Shown here: positions 14,907-22,417 of the stretch, in pieces
Numbering within the stretch: the first letter of the stretch is position 1
How the letters are laid out: every line of letters begins with the position of its first letter
DNA from: JAICWP01 sp035278025
GTDB taxonomy: Bacteria > Acidobacteriota > Terriglobia > Terriglobales > Acidobacteriaceae
DNA: 35,148 nt
Assembly (NCBI GenBank): GCA_035278025.1
Contig: DATEJK010000102.1
Span: 1 to 35,148, forward strand
Direction: 5' to 3'
Notes under the pieces: generated by a model
What the model was told of the DNA's origin: nothing
Database searches by the model: none
The model's input: the letters and a program-made list of their open reading frames with translations, nothing else
Program-made: the position numbers and the translations under genes

Positions 14907-16418
14907 ATGCCTCTAAAAACACTGTTCTTGAATCCGCCCTCCTTTGAAAATTTTGACGGAGGCGCCGGGTCTCGCTGGCCAGCAACTCGCGAAATTGAAT
15001 CCTACTGGTATCCCGTATGGTTGGCTTACCCGGCTGGCATGCTGGAGGGTTCCCGGTTGCTTGACGCACCACCCCACCACGTCTCCGCTGAGGAGACCAT
15101 CAACATTGCCAAGGAATACGAATTCCTGGTCCTGTTTACCAGCACTCCCGGGTTCCCCGGCGATGTCAAGCTGGTGAATGCGATTAAGCAGGCGAATCCC
15201 CACATCAAAATCTGTTTTGTCGGGCCCCATGTGTCGGTGCTGCCGGAGCGCTCCCTGCGGGACTGCCCGGCCATTGATTTCGTGGCCCGCAAGGAATTCG
15301 ATTACGCAGTGGTAGAGTTCGCCCAGGGAAAGCCGCTGCAGGATATTCTCGGCATCTCCTATCGCAAGAACGGCTCGGTGGTGCACAATCCCGACCGGCC
15401 GAATATCACCGACCTGGACGCGCTGCCTGACGTCACCGAGGTTTACAAACGCGACCTCGATCCACGGCGTTATAACGTTCCCTTCTTGCTGCACCCGTTT
15501 GTATCGCTTTACACCACCCGCGGCTGCCCGGCGCAGTGCACTTTCTGCCTGTGGCCGCAGACCCTGAGCGGCCATCCCTGGCGCAAGCGCTCCACCGATC
15601 GCGTAGCGGCGGAGATGGCCAAGGCCAAGCAATACTGGCCCTGGGTGAAGGAATTTTTCTTCGACGACGATACCTTCAACCTGCAGAAGGCGCGCACCAT
15701 CGAGCTTTGCCAGAAGCTGAAGCCTTTGGGCCTGACCTGGTCCTGCACCTCGCGCGTCACCACCGATTACGAAACCCTGAAAGCCATGCGCGAGGCCGGC
15801 TGCCGGCTGCTGATTGTGGGCTACGAATCCGGCGACGCCCAGATCCTGAAGAACATCAAGAAGGGCGCTACTGTGGAGCGTGCCCGCCAGTTCACCAAGG
15901 ATTGCCACAAACTGGGGCTGGTGATCCATGGGGACTTCATCATGGGCCTGCCCGGCGAGACCCGCGAAACCGTGCGCAACACCATTAATTTCGCCAAAGA
16001 GCTGGACGTGGAGACCATCCAGGTTTCCGTGGCGCACGCTTATCCCGGCACCGAGCTTTTTGATTACGCCGTAAAAAACGGCTTCATGTCCAACCGGCAG
16101 ATGGTGGATGAAGGCGGCCATCAACTGGCCCACATTGAATATCCCGGGCTCTCCAGCGAAGAGATTCTGACTTCCGTCCACCGCTTCTACGACGAGTATT
16201 ATTTCCGGCCACGCGCCGTTTTCCGCATTGTCAAGAAAGCGGTGTTCAGCTCTTCCGAGCGCAAGCGGCTTTATAAAGAAGCCAGAACATTCCTCAAGCT
16301 CCGTTCCCAGCGCCAGCGCTGGGTGCAGGAACAGCGCACTAAGCCGGGACCCGTTCCGCCCACGTCCGGCGAGTCGCAGCCGGAGGAGACGGAAGCAGTG
16401 GAACCGGCCAACGCCTAG
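14907..16418 (+). CDS. hpnJ: Hopanoid-associated B12-binding radical SAM protein HpnJ
   Basis: The 503-residue protein opens LKTLFLNPPSFENFDGGAGSR and later GYESGDAQILKNIKKG, both characteristic of HpnJ. Residues 1-160 form a cobalamin-binding-like domain (CFVGPHVSVLPERSL, IDFVARKEFDY), and the radical SAM cluster motif is Cys207-x3-Cys211-x2-Cys214 (GCPAQCTFC). DDDTFN and MGLPGET follow as usual. HpnJ acts after HpnI and HpnK in bacteria that make bacteriohopanetetrol cyclitol ether, contracting the glucosamine ring on the hopanoid side chain. No hpnI, hpnK or squalene-hopene cyclase gene is in the window. The ATG at 14907 matches the family start; an in-frame GTG at 14877 would add ten residues. 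It heads a tight operon with two small membrane proteins and a flavoprotein. Confidence 0.88.
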   Translation: MPLKTLFLNPPSFENFDGGAGSRWPATREIESYWYPVWLAYPAGMLEGSRLLDAPPHHVSAEETINIAKEYEFLVLFTSTPGFPGDVKLVNAIKQANPHIKICFVGPHVSVLPERSLRDCPAIDFVARKEFDYAVVEFAQGKPLQDILGISYRKNGSVVHNPDRPNITDLDALPDVTEVYKRDLDPRRYNVPFLLHPFVSLYTTRGCPAQCTFCLWPQTLSGHPWRKRSTDRVAAEMAKAKQYWPWVKEFFFDDDTFNLQKARTIELCQKLKPLGLTWSCTSRVTTDYETLKAMREAGCRLLIVGYESGDAQILKNIKKGATVERARQFTKDCHKLGLVIHGDFIMGLPGETRETVRNTINFAKELDVETIQVSVAHAYPGTELFDYAVKNGFMSNRQMVDEGGHQLAHIEYPGLSSEEILTSVHRFYDEYYFRPRAVFRIVKKAVFSSSERKRLYKEARTFLKLRSQRQRWVQEQRTKPGPVPPTSGESQPEETEAVEPANA

Positions 16419-16426
16419 GATCGCGC

Positions 16427-16858
16427 GTGAACCTGCGTAAGTACCTGGTGCTGCTGGGAGTGGTTATTTTCGGCGCTTCCGGCGATGCCCTTCTCTCCCG
16501 CGGCATGCGTCAACTGGGAGAGATTCCCTTACACCACTGGCAGAAACTCATTTTTGCCGTGCTTCATCCCTGGGTGGCGCTGGGCGTTCTGCTGCTGCTC
16601 GCTTTCTTCGCTTCCTACATGACCGCGCTCTCCTGGGCGGACCTCACCTACGTCCTGCCCGCCACCTCCATCGGCTACGTGCTGCTGGCGTTTATCGCCA
16701 AATTTGTGCTGCATGAAAACGTGACCCCCACCCGCTGGCTTGGCATTGCCCTCATCGCCGCCGGCGTGGGCTTTGTCGCCCAGGGGCCGGCCCTTACCCA
16801 CCATCCCCACCAGGAAGAGGCGCCGGAGCCGGAGGCTTTGTCGCGGGGTAAAGCTTGA
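16427..16858 (+). CDS. Small four-helix DMT/EamA-SMR-like membrane protein, copy A
   Basis: The 143-residue protein has four hydrophobic helices and a polar C-terminal tail with a short His-rich patch (HHPHQEE). It belongs to the drug/metabolite transporter superfamily in its half-size form, like SMR proteins or the ArnE/ArnF lipid-carrier flippase. Helix 1 carries GDALLSRGMRQLG; later motifs are ALSWADLTYVLPA and LHENVTPTRW. The neighbour at 16875 carries the same motifs, so the pair is a duplication that probably forms a heterodimer. It begins at GTG 16427, 8 bp after hpnJ, with AGGA overlapping the hpnJ stop. Given the context, I infer that the substrate is a lipid or lipid-linked sugar. 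Confidence 0.82.
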   Translation: MNLRKYLVLLGVVIFGASGDALLSRGMRQLGEIPLHHWQKLIFAVLHPWVALGVLLLLAFFASYMTALSWADLTYVLPATSIGYVLLAFIAKFVLHENVTPTRWLGIALIAAGVGFVAQGPALTHHPHQEEAPEPEALSRGKA

Positions 16859-16874
16859 GAAAAGAGATAAATTC

Positions 16875-17255
16875 GTGAGAGATCTCTACGCCTGGCTTTC
16901 CATTGCCGCTATCGTGCTCGCCTCCACCACCGGCGATGTGCTGCTTTCCCACGCCATGAAGCAGATCGGGGACGTGGGCGAATTGCGCCGGCGTCGCGGA
17001 TTGGCGCACGTACTTGCCCGGGTGGTGACCACCCCCAATTTCCTTTTCGGCCTGCTGGCCATGACTTGTGCCTTTTACAGCCTGCTGATGGCCCTCTCCT
17101 GGCAGGACGTGAGCCTGGTCGCGCCCGCTTCCGCTTCCCTCACCTTTATCGCCAACGCCGTCGCCGCACGCGTCTTCCTGCATGAGCGCGTGGACCACCG
17201 GCGCTGGATCGCCGCCCTGCTGGTAGCCGGCGGCGTGGCCCTGGTGGCGATTTAG
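16875..17255 (+). CDS. Small four-helix DMT/EamA-SMR-like membrane protein, copy B
   Basis: The 126-residue protein is a four-helix sister of the preceding product. Helix 1 reads GDVLLSHAMKQIG and later motifs read ALSWQDVSLVAPA and LHERVDHRRW, matching copy A position by position. It has a longer cytoplasmic-type loop after helix 1 (ELRRRRGLAHVLAR) and no C-terminal tail. The acidic residue of helix 1 (Asp in GD) is conserved in both copies and could couple transport to protons, as Glu14 does in EmrE. GTG at 16875 is the likely start, 16 bp after copy A; upstream frames would add an unrelated basic stretch. Tandem SMR pairs of unequal copies usually act as heterodimers. Confidence 0.8.
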   Translation: MRDLYAWLSIAAIVLASTTGDVLLSHAMKQIGDVGELRRRRGLAHVLARVVTTPNFLFGLLAMTCAFYSLLMALSWQDVSLVAPASASLTFIANAVAARVFLHERVDHRRWIAALLVAGGVALVAI

Positions 17256-17297
17256 AAAAACCTGGGCACACTGGGCTTAACGCGCATCTGTAAGCGC

Positions 17298-18371
17298 ATG
17301 TACGACCTGATCATCCTCGGCGGAGGCCCTGCGGGCACGGCCGCGGCCATTACCGCCGCAGGCAATGGCGCTAGTGTCCTTATTCTGGAACAGGGCCGCT
17401 TTCCCCGCCACAAGGTGTGCGGCGAATTCGTCTCCCCTGAATCTCTGGCCCTGCTGCGATCGTTTCTGCCGCCCGATGCCGCGCTTCTGCAGCAGGCGCC
17501 GCGTCTCGCCGCCGCCCGCGTTTTTCTCGATGGCCGCCGGCTTCACGCTGCAATCCATCCCCCGGCCGCCAGTATTCCCCGTTTCCAGCTTGACCTGGCT
17601 CTTTGGCGTGCCGCGGAGCAGGCCGGCGCCCAAGCGCAAACCCAAACCACTGTGCAAAGGCTCTCCGGCAACGCTCCCTTTCTGGTTGAGACTTCCGGCG
17701 GCAGCTTTGAGGCACGCAGCGTGATCAACGCTTGCGGACGCTGGTCCAGCTTCAGTCCGCGACCCTCTTCCCCCTCCGCCCACAAGTGGCTGGGCATTAA
17801 GGCGCACTTCCAGGAAGCCAGCCCGGCCGGCTCGGTAGATTTGTATTTCTTTGCCGGCGGCTATTGTGGCGTGCAGCCCGTTGCTCCCGGTGTGATCAAC
17901 GTTTCGGCCATGGTGCGCGCCGGCGCGGCCACTACTCTGCCCGCCGTCTTCGCCCTTCATCCCCAACTGCGGGACCGCAGCCTGAACTGGCGTCCCGCCA
18001 CCGAGTCCGTGACCACATCGCCCCTTCTTTTTCGCGATCCGGAACCGCTGCGGGAAAACGCGTTGCTGGCCGGCGATGCCGCCGGCTTTGTGGACCCCTT
18101 TGTCGGTGATGGCATCGCCCTGGCCCTGCGTAGCGGCGCCCTGGCCGGCCAATGCCTGCTTCCCTTCTTCCGCGGCCAATGCTCCCTGCCCGCCGCCGCT
18201 GGCGTTTATCGCGAAACCTACCGGCGGGCTTTCCTGCCCGTGTTCCGCAATGCCGCACGCTTCCGCCGTTTGCTCAGCCTGCCGGCCCGCCTGCGCGCTC
18301 CTTTCGTTCATCTCCTCGAGTACACCGGGCTGCCCGGATTTGTGGTGCGCAGCACCCGCGGCGCAATCTGA
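17298..18371 (+). CDS. Geranylgeranyl-reductase-family FAD-dependent oxidoreductase
   Basis: The 357-residue flavoprotein starts YDLIILGGGPAGTAAAI, a dinucleotide-binding loop, followed by the Cys-containing KVCGEFVSP typical of geranylgeranyl reductase-like enzymes. The second FAD motif is LLAGDAAGFVDPFVGDGIALALRSG. Enzymes of this family reduce isoprenoid double bonds (chlorophyll side chains, archaeal lipids, menaquinone tails) or hydroxylate aromatic substrates. It starts 42 bp after copy B and ends the hpnJ operon, so a role on a hopanoid or polyprenyl lipid is plausible but not proven. An alternative is a role in polyketide-type halogenase/hydroxylase chemistry, which shares the fold. 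No Shine-Dalgarno is evident before the ATG. Confidence 0.85.
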   Translation: MYDLIILGGGPAGTAAAITAAGNGASVLILEQGRFPRHKVCGEFVSPESLALLRSFLPPDAALLQQAPRLAAARVFLDGRRLHAAIHPPAASIPRFQLDLALWRAAEQAGAQAQTQTTVQRLSGNAPFLVETSGGSFEARSVINACGRWSSFSPRPSSPSAHKWLGIKAHFQEASPAGSVDLYFFAGGYCGVQPVAPGVINVSAMVRAGAATTLPAVFALHPQLRDRSLNWRPATESVTTSPLLFRDPEPLRENALLAGDAAGFVDPFVGDGIALALRSGALAGQCLLPFFRGQCSLPAAAGVYRETYRRAFLPVFRNAARFRRLLSLPARLRAPFVHLLEYTGLPGFVVRSTRGAI

Positions 18372-18442
18372 TAGAAAGCGGCCTGGGCGGGTTGAAGAGC
18401 AGCCCTGCAGCACATGATTGTCGGTTTCTCGGCGTCTTGGAT

Positions 18443-19141
18443 TTACCGCTTGACCAGAACTTCTCTTACATTGTCACGGGCGAGGAAAAACTTGATATTG
18501 GCGTAATCGCGGAAAAGATTCTCGATGTGGCGGTTGTTGAATACACGCTGCAGCCGCCATCCTGGGGTGTTGCCATTGCGGCCGCCTCCCGCGCTTAGCA
18601 ACTGCGATTCCACATTGTCGGCGCCCGCAATATGATAGCGGTAAAAGGGCGCGTCCGGTCCCGCATCCTTGGTGTGGAAGAAGGCCAGCACCAACCCGCC
18701 GGGCTTCAGTACCGACCACAGGCGCGCCACCACCGGCTTTACCAGCGGTTCCTCCATGTAGTCCGCCATGTCCCAGCACAGCACCGCGTCAAACGTCTGC
18801 GGACCGTAATTGAGATTCTCCGCCAGAAACCGCTTCTCGTCCGCCGCCTGCTGGCCTTCAGCATCCGCCACCAGATACTGACGGTCGCGGGATGCCAGCA
18901 GTACGTCTTCGCTGTAAACCTTGTAGCCAAGCTCCGTGAAGTGCTGGATGTTGTCCGGGGAGGTGGGTCCGATATCCAGGACGCACAAGCCATCGCGCCC
19001 GGCCAGGGCGCGCGTCAGTTCTCCCAGCCCGCTGGAACGCCGGGACGAGCGCGCCTGGGCCCGCGGTTTCGGCGCCGGCGCCTGCTCGCCGCTGGAGCCG
19101 CCGCGGAACAGCTTTCGAAGACTTTGCGCCACAGAACTCAT
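18443..19141 (-). CDS. Class I SAM-dependent methyltransferase
   Basis: The 232-residue protein has a basic, disordered N-terminus (about 1-40, rich in Ser, Arg and Pro), then the Rossmann motif I VLDIGPTSPDNI, an acidic end of strand 2 (YSEDV), and the later strand FDAVLCWDMADYM with LVKPVVARLWSVLKPGGLVLAFF, matching methyltransferase domain profiles. The substrate is unknown. It lies 64 bp downstream of the bactofilin gene on the same strand. The pairing hints at an envelope or cytoskeleton role but could be coincidence. The ATG has no clear ribosome site. Confidence 0.82.
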   Translation of the reverse strand: MSSVAQSLRKLFRGGSSGEQAPAPKPRAQARSSRRSSGLGELTRALAGRDGLCVLDIGPTSPDNIQHFTELGYKVYSEDVLLASRDRQYLVADAEGQQAADEKRFLAENLNYGPQTFDAVLCWDMADYMEEPLVKPVVARLWSVLKPGGLVLAFFHTKDAGPDAPFYRYHIAGADNVESQLLSAGGGRNGNTPGWRLQRVFNNRHIENLFRDYANIKFFLARDNVREVLVKR

Positions 19142-19205
19142 GCAATGCTGACGCTGGTACGGTTTGCGTCTTAGTGTATCGCGTTAAGGCGCGAGTGGGG
19201 AGAGT

Positions 19206-19784
19206 CTAAGATTTCTTTTGCTCCGCCAACGGCGCTTTGGGCAACGAAGAGCTGCTGCCCGCCGGCGCCGCGGCCGAAGCGGCCACCGGTGCGCCCTCGC
19301 GCTTTACTTCGTGGCGCGGCTGTGCCGCCGTCTGAGCGGGAGCCGGCGGCGCCGCCTGCCGTTTTACGTCCACCCCGCCTTTGAAATACGCTCCATCTTC
19401 GATGGATACGCGTTGCGTCACGATGCTACCCGTCAGCACCGCGGTTTTTCTCAACTCCACTCGCTCACTGGCTTCGATGTCGCCTTCCACTTTGCCTTCG
19501 ATGATCACTCCGCGCGCCCGAATTCCGGCTCGCACCCGCCCGTTGGGGCCAATCGCCAGGTTGTTTGCCGGCAACTCAATGCTGCCTTCCACCGTCCCAT
19601 CCAGATAAATATCCTCGCTCCCCGACAGCTCGCCCTTGATCAGGACCGAACGCCCGATGTTAGCTGTTCCGCCCAGCGGAGCGGTCATCCGCGGGGGTTC
19701 CGGACGGCCTGGCGCCCCCCCATAGCTGCCCTGGGTTCTCCCCGCGCCTCCCTCAGCTTGCTCCTCTTCTTTGTGCTTCCACAT
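19206..19784 (-). CDS. Bactofilin-family cytoskeletal protein
   Basis: The 192-residue protein contains the bactofilin core at about 36-145: IGRSVLIKGELSGSEDIYLDG, VEGSIELP, AIGPNGRVRAGIRARGVIIEGKVEGDIEASERVEL, the beta-helical repeats that polymerise without nucleotide. A disordered Gly-rich N-terminus and an Ala/Pro/Ser-rich C-terminal tail flank it, a usual layout. Bactofilins scaffold peptidoglycan enzymes or cell-shape functions. GGAG about 8 nt before the ATG supports the start. Transcribed with the methyltransferase downstream; no M23 peptidase gene, a frequent partner, is adjacent. Confidence 0.93.
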   Translation of the reverse strand: MWKHKEEEQAEGGAGRTQGSYGGAPGRPEPPRMTAPLGGTANIGRSVLIKGELSGSEDIYLDGTVEGSIELPANNLAIGPNGRVRAGIRARGVIIEGKVEGDIEASERVELRKTAVLTGSIVTQRVSIEDGAYFKGGVDVKRQAAPPAPAQTAAQPRHEVKREGAPVAASAAAPAGSSSSLPKAPLAEQKKS

Positions 19785-19956
19785 GTAAGTGACTCCAGTA
19801 GTTAGATTTACCTTTGCCGGAACAAGCGCGCCTGCGCCCAGTCAGCTTCTTGTCGGCGCTCTAAAGCATTGGTTTAGCTCGGATTTTAGCGCACTTGAGA
19901 CCAATTTTGAGGGTTACTGAAGAACTCCCCACTCCCCCACCCTAATGGAAAAGAAC

Positions 19957-20139
19957 TCAAGGCTTACAGGCGTAGCTGGTATTCAGGTGCTCAGCGGTTG
20001 CATTCCGGGTTTCATAATGGGTGCCTCTTCTCACCGCCTTCTCGGGCGAACACGACGTTTCCGCCGCATTCCAGCTCCACCACAGGCCAACGCGGCTCAA
20101 ATTCTTACGATTGCCCGGCTGCGTGTTTGGCACCTGCAT
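19957..20139 (-). CDS. Candidate small protein of 60 residues, unknown function
   Basis: A 60-codon frame starts at ATG 20139 (minus strand) with GGAGAG ending 6 nt before it, a strong ribosome site for this window. The product begins MQVPNTQPGNRKN, has a Trp-rich segment (LWWSWN), an ETSCSPEKAVRR stretch and ends SYACKP; it has two Cys and is basic. No signal peptide or membrane helix is visible. The frame stays open upstream, so openness alone is weak evidence; the ribosome site and the structured leader are what argue for it. No family is recognised. It could also be a fragment of a repeated element. Confidence 0.35.
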   Translation of the reverse strand: MQVPNTQPGNRKNLSRVGLWWSWNAAETSCSPEKAVRRGTHYETRNATAEHLNTSYACKP

Positions 20140-20156
20140 TGCTAGCTCTCCATTGT

Positions 20157-20272
20157 CGGCTCGTTCGGAAGCGCCACGGAACGAGTGGGGACCGGTTAGT
20201 AACCAGGGGAACAGCGGTCTTCGCCCGCCACGTGGCTTAAAAATCACTGGGACTGCCTTTTCGAACGAGCCG
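20157..20272 (-). promoter_or_regulatory. Leader with competing inverted repeats before the small gene
   Basis: On the minus strand the order is CGGCTCGTTCG (20272-20262), CTCGTTC (20185-20179), then CGAACGAGCCG (20167-20157), followed 10-20 nt later by GGAGAG and the ATG at 20139. The last arm can pair perfectly with either earlier arm: 11 bp with the distal one or 7 bp with the near one. Two exclusive stems just before a ribosome site look like an RNA switch, but no known riboswitch class is recognised. Confidence 0.35.
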
Positions 20273-20421
20273 GCGATTCTCTTCCCCCCAGCTTTGATCC
20301 CATGCTCCGTTTCTTCCGCCACTTGCGCCAGCCAGTAAGTGGAAGCAACAGGATTGGCATTCAGAGACTCTAATTGGGTAGACTTTTTAAAGGAAAACCC
20401 CAGGCAGTCAGGACCACGAGC

Positions 20422-21327
20422 ATGATCCGCAGCAACGGACCGGTGTGGGTTACGGCAGTTTTTGTAGCCGTCGCCCTGGCAGCAGCCGTCGCCCAGCAAA
20501 CGTCCTCTCCGCGCGTTGAACACGCGCCCGAGCAACACTCCTTCAACCCCCACCAACTGGTAGAGCAGGCGGTAGCCAACGAGGTCAAGGCGGGTAACGA
20601 CGACGTGAGCCTCATGTTCCGCGTGCGCCGCCAGACCCCCAAGGGCGCGCAGACTCGGCAGTACGTGGAAACCGCCGAAGGCACGGCGGGCATGCTGGTG
20701 GCCATGAATGATCAGCCGCTGAATGCCGCCCAACGCCAGCAGGAATTCGCCCGCCTGGAGCAACTGATGCGCAATCCCTCCGAGCTGCGGCGGAAGCAAA
20801 AACAGCAAAAGGAAGACTCGGACCGCGTTACCCGCATGGTGAAGGCACTGCCCGACGCTTTCCACTACCAGTACGAGGGCACGGAGGAAGTGAATGGGCT
20901 GCACTTGGTGCGGCTCAGGTTTGAACCCAATCCCGATTTTGACCCGCCCAGCCGCGAGCAGCAGGTTTTCACCGGCATGGATGGGTTTCTGCTGATTGAG
21001 CCCCATCAGGCGCGCATCGCCCGCATTGACGGCACTCTCTTCAAGGATGTGGGCTTCGGCTGGGGCATCCTTGGGCACCTCGATCGCGGCGGCCGTTTTG
21101 TTGTGGTGCAAGGCCCGGTGGCCAAAGGCTACTGGACTACCACCCGCATGCAGCTCAGCTTCACCGGCAGGGCTCTGCTCTTTAAGAGCATTAATATCCA
21201 GGAAACGGAGGATACCAGCTACTTCCGCCGCGTCCCCGGCCACATGACCTTCGCGCAAGGTGTGGAACTGCTGAAGAAGGATCGCGACGGGGTCCTGGCC
21301 GACAACGAAAACTCGGGCCACAGGTAG
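20422..21327 (+). CDS. Secreted protein of unknown function, acidobacterial type
   Basis: The 301-residue protein has a signal sequence (VWVTAVFVAVALAAAVAQ) and a mature part with Arg/Gln-rich helices (ARLEQLMRNPSELRRKQKQQKEDSDRV), then a beta-rich region (FHYQYEGTEEVNGLHLVRLRF, DGFLLIEPHQARIARIDGTLF, GFGWGILGHLDRGGRFVV). The later part resembles outer-membrane lipoprotein-sorting folds related to LolA/LolB in strand order and in the phrase about ranking a test surface, but I see no direct match, and there is no Cys for lipidation. Proteins like this recur in Acidobacteriota. The ATG at 20422 fits the signal peptide; upstream residues would be an unlikely extension. Confidence 0.75.
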   Translation: MIRSNGPVWVTAVFVAVALAAAVAQQTSSPRVEHAPEQHSFNPHQLVEQAVANEVKAGNDDVSLMFRVRRQTPKGAQTRQYVETAEGTAGMLVAMNDQPLNAAQRQQEFARLEQLMRNPSELRRKQKQQKEDSDRVTRMVKALPDAFHYQYEGTEEVNGLHLVRLRFEPNPDFDPPSREQQVFTGMDGFLLIEPHQARIARIDGTLFKDVGFGWGILGHLDRGGRFVVVQGPVAKGYWTTTRMQLSFTGRALLFKSINIQETEDTSYFRRVPGHMTFAQGVELLKKDRDGVLADNENSGHR

Positions 21328-21334
21328 CTTGTGG

Positions 21335-21368
21335 CGCGGGCGCCCCCGCGAAGGCGACAAAGCTGTCG
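21335..21368 (+). terminator. Stem-loops between convergent genes
   Basis: A hairpin CGCGGG-CGCC-CCCGCG (21335-21350) begins 8 bases after the plus-strand stop at 21327, followed by CGACA-AAGC-TGTCG (21355-21368). Neither has a T-run, so this would be at best a Rho-aided or bidirectional end for the secreted protein gene and the pseudopilin gene that ends at 21440. Confidence 0.35.
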
Positions 21369-21439
21369 TCGCTCTTGAAACCTTGGAACTTTGAAATCTT
21401 CAGGATTGATTCAAAAATTACCGCAGAACCTTATCCGCG

Positions 21440-21850
21440 CTACCACGAACTGTAGGGCGTGCCCTCCGAACTGGTCTGGCTGGAGCCACTGTGCACGTCT
21501 ACGATGCCGGGCTGCTGCTGGTCCACGCTGAGCAGCACGTCTTCCTGGTCGGTTACCCAGGTGTCGGCGGAGCCGGTGAAGGGATCCTTGGGAATCTGCT
21601 TGATGTAGCCGGCGCTGATCAGGTCGTCCAGCGACTGCGGCGCCTTCTGCTTGTCCAGCGTGTATTGCTGAATCAGGGAACGCAAAGTGAACAGGTCGTC
21701 GTGCAGCACCGCTTCGTGCGCATGCAGGATGGCGGTCTTGTAAATGGGAGCGGCCACCGACACCAGGATCAGGATGATGCTGATCACCATCATGAGCTCG
21801 ATCAGGGTGAAGCCGCCGCGCCGTTTACGAGTTGAGAACCTTCTTACCAT
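21440..21850 (-). CDS. Type II secretion/type IV pilin-like pseudopilin, second copy
   Basis: The 136-residue protein has the prepilin signature: basic leader, Gly-Phe cleavage site and a hydrophobic helix (GGFTLIELMMVISIILILV). The mature part has the GspG-like middle (LHDDLFTLRSLIQQYTLDKQKAPQSLDDLISAGYI, then IPKDPFTG). GspG is the major subunit of the type II pseudopilus. The C-terminus is Ser-rich and lacks the usual calcium-loop tail, ending SSEGTPYSSW. Its ATG overlaps the preceding stop (7 nt), so it is translationally coupled to the other pseudopilin. Confidence 0.9.
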   Translation of the reverse strand: MVRRFSTRKRRGGFTLIELMMVISIILILVSVAAPIYKTAILHAHEAVLHDDLFTLRSLIQQYTLDKQKAPQSLDDLISAGYIKQIPKDPFTGSADTWVTDQEDVLLSVDQQQPGIVDVHSGSSQTSSEGTPYSSW

Positions 21851-22377
21851 TGGTCGTATCGGGTTCCGTCCAAAGCCGTGCTCTGCGATTTGCTGAACAC
21901 GTCAAATACGTTCTGCCCGCCCCAGGAATCCGAATCCGGGTCGTCCTGAGTAGAGCGCATGCCCCACTCGTTTTTGCCCGTCATGGGATCCACGGGGATG
22001 CGGCGCAAAAAACGCACCTTCTTGCCGCCCACGTCCACGCCGTTGACCAGAGTGTCCAGGTCGGGCGGATACCCGTCGGTGCCGGCTTTCACCTGGAAGG
22101 CGCCGCGGTCGGCCGCATCTTTGTAGCGGTCAATGGCGTCGCGCATTTCCCACAGATCGCGCCGCAGCTCTACCTCGCGCTGGCGTTCGATTTTCACCCG
22201 CACCAGGGGAACAGCCATGCCGGTCAGAATAGCCAGAATGCTGACGGCCACAATCATCTCAATGAGAGTGAAACCACCGGCGGTCCGGCGAAAACGGCTA
22301 TGGACTGCGGTTCGAGGAGGAACTTTGTGCCGCGCCAACGGGGAGATCTGCCCCGTTCTGGAAACCCTGAATTTCAT
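21844..22377 (-). CDS. Type II secretion/type IV pilin-like pseudopilin, first copy
   Basis: The 177-residue protein carries an unusually long, basic leader (about 35 residues) before the prepilin cleavage motif GGFTLIEMIVAVSILAIL. The mature domain resembles GspG (VELRRDLWEMRDAIDRYKD, GYPPDLDTLVNGV, RRIPVDPMTGKNEWGMRS). AAGGAAG shortly before the ATG at 22377 gives the start. It sits 40 bp downstream of the secretin and overlaps the second pseudopilin. Members of this pair may form a heteromeric pseudopilus; no ATPase (GspE) or platform protein (GspF) gene is in the window. Confidence 0.9.
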   Translation of the reverse strand: MKFRVSRTGQISPLARHKVPPRTAVHSRFRRTAGGFTLIEMIVAVSILAILTGMAVPLVRVKIERQREVELRRDLWEMRDAIDRYKDAADRGAFQVKAGTDGYPPDLDTLVNGVDVGGKKVRFLRRIPVDPMTGKNEWGMRSTQDDPDSDSWGGQNVFDVFSKSQSTALDGTRYDQW

Positions 22378-22417
22378 CAACTTCCTTCAGTATTCTATCT
22401 CAACTCCGCTTGCCGGC

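Larger units (their letters stand above)
19785..20421. other. 637-base intergenic region with a candidate small gene
   Basis: The region between the bactofilin gene and the secreted protein gene at 20422 holds a candidate 60-codon gene on the minus strand (19957-20139), described separately, and inverted repeats in its leader (20157-20272). A palindrome GGTTA-G-TAACC sits at 20194-20204. The first 170 bases (19785-19956) show nothing I recognise. Confidence 0.45.

Noticed and set aside
14913..16181. Minus-strand open frame of 422 codons opposite hpnJ
   Set aside because: HpnJ on the plus strand has clear cluster and B12-domain motifs; the antisense frame has none.
17277..18413. Minus-strand open frame opposite the flavoprotein gene
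   Set aside because: No family pattern; Gly/Gln-rich antisense of a recognisable FAD enzyme.
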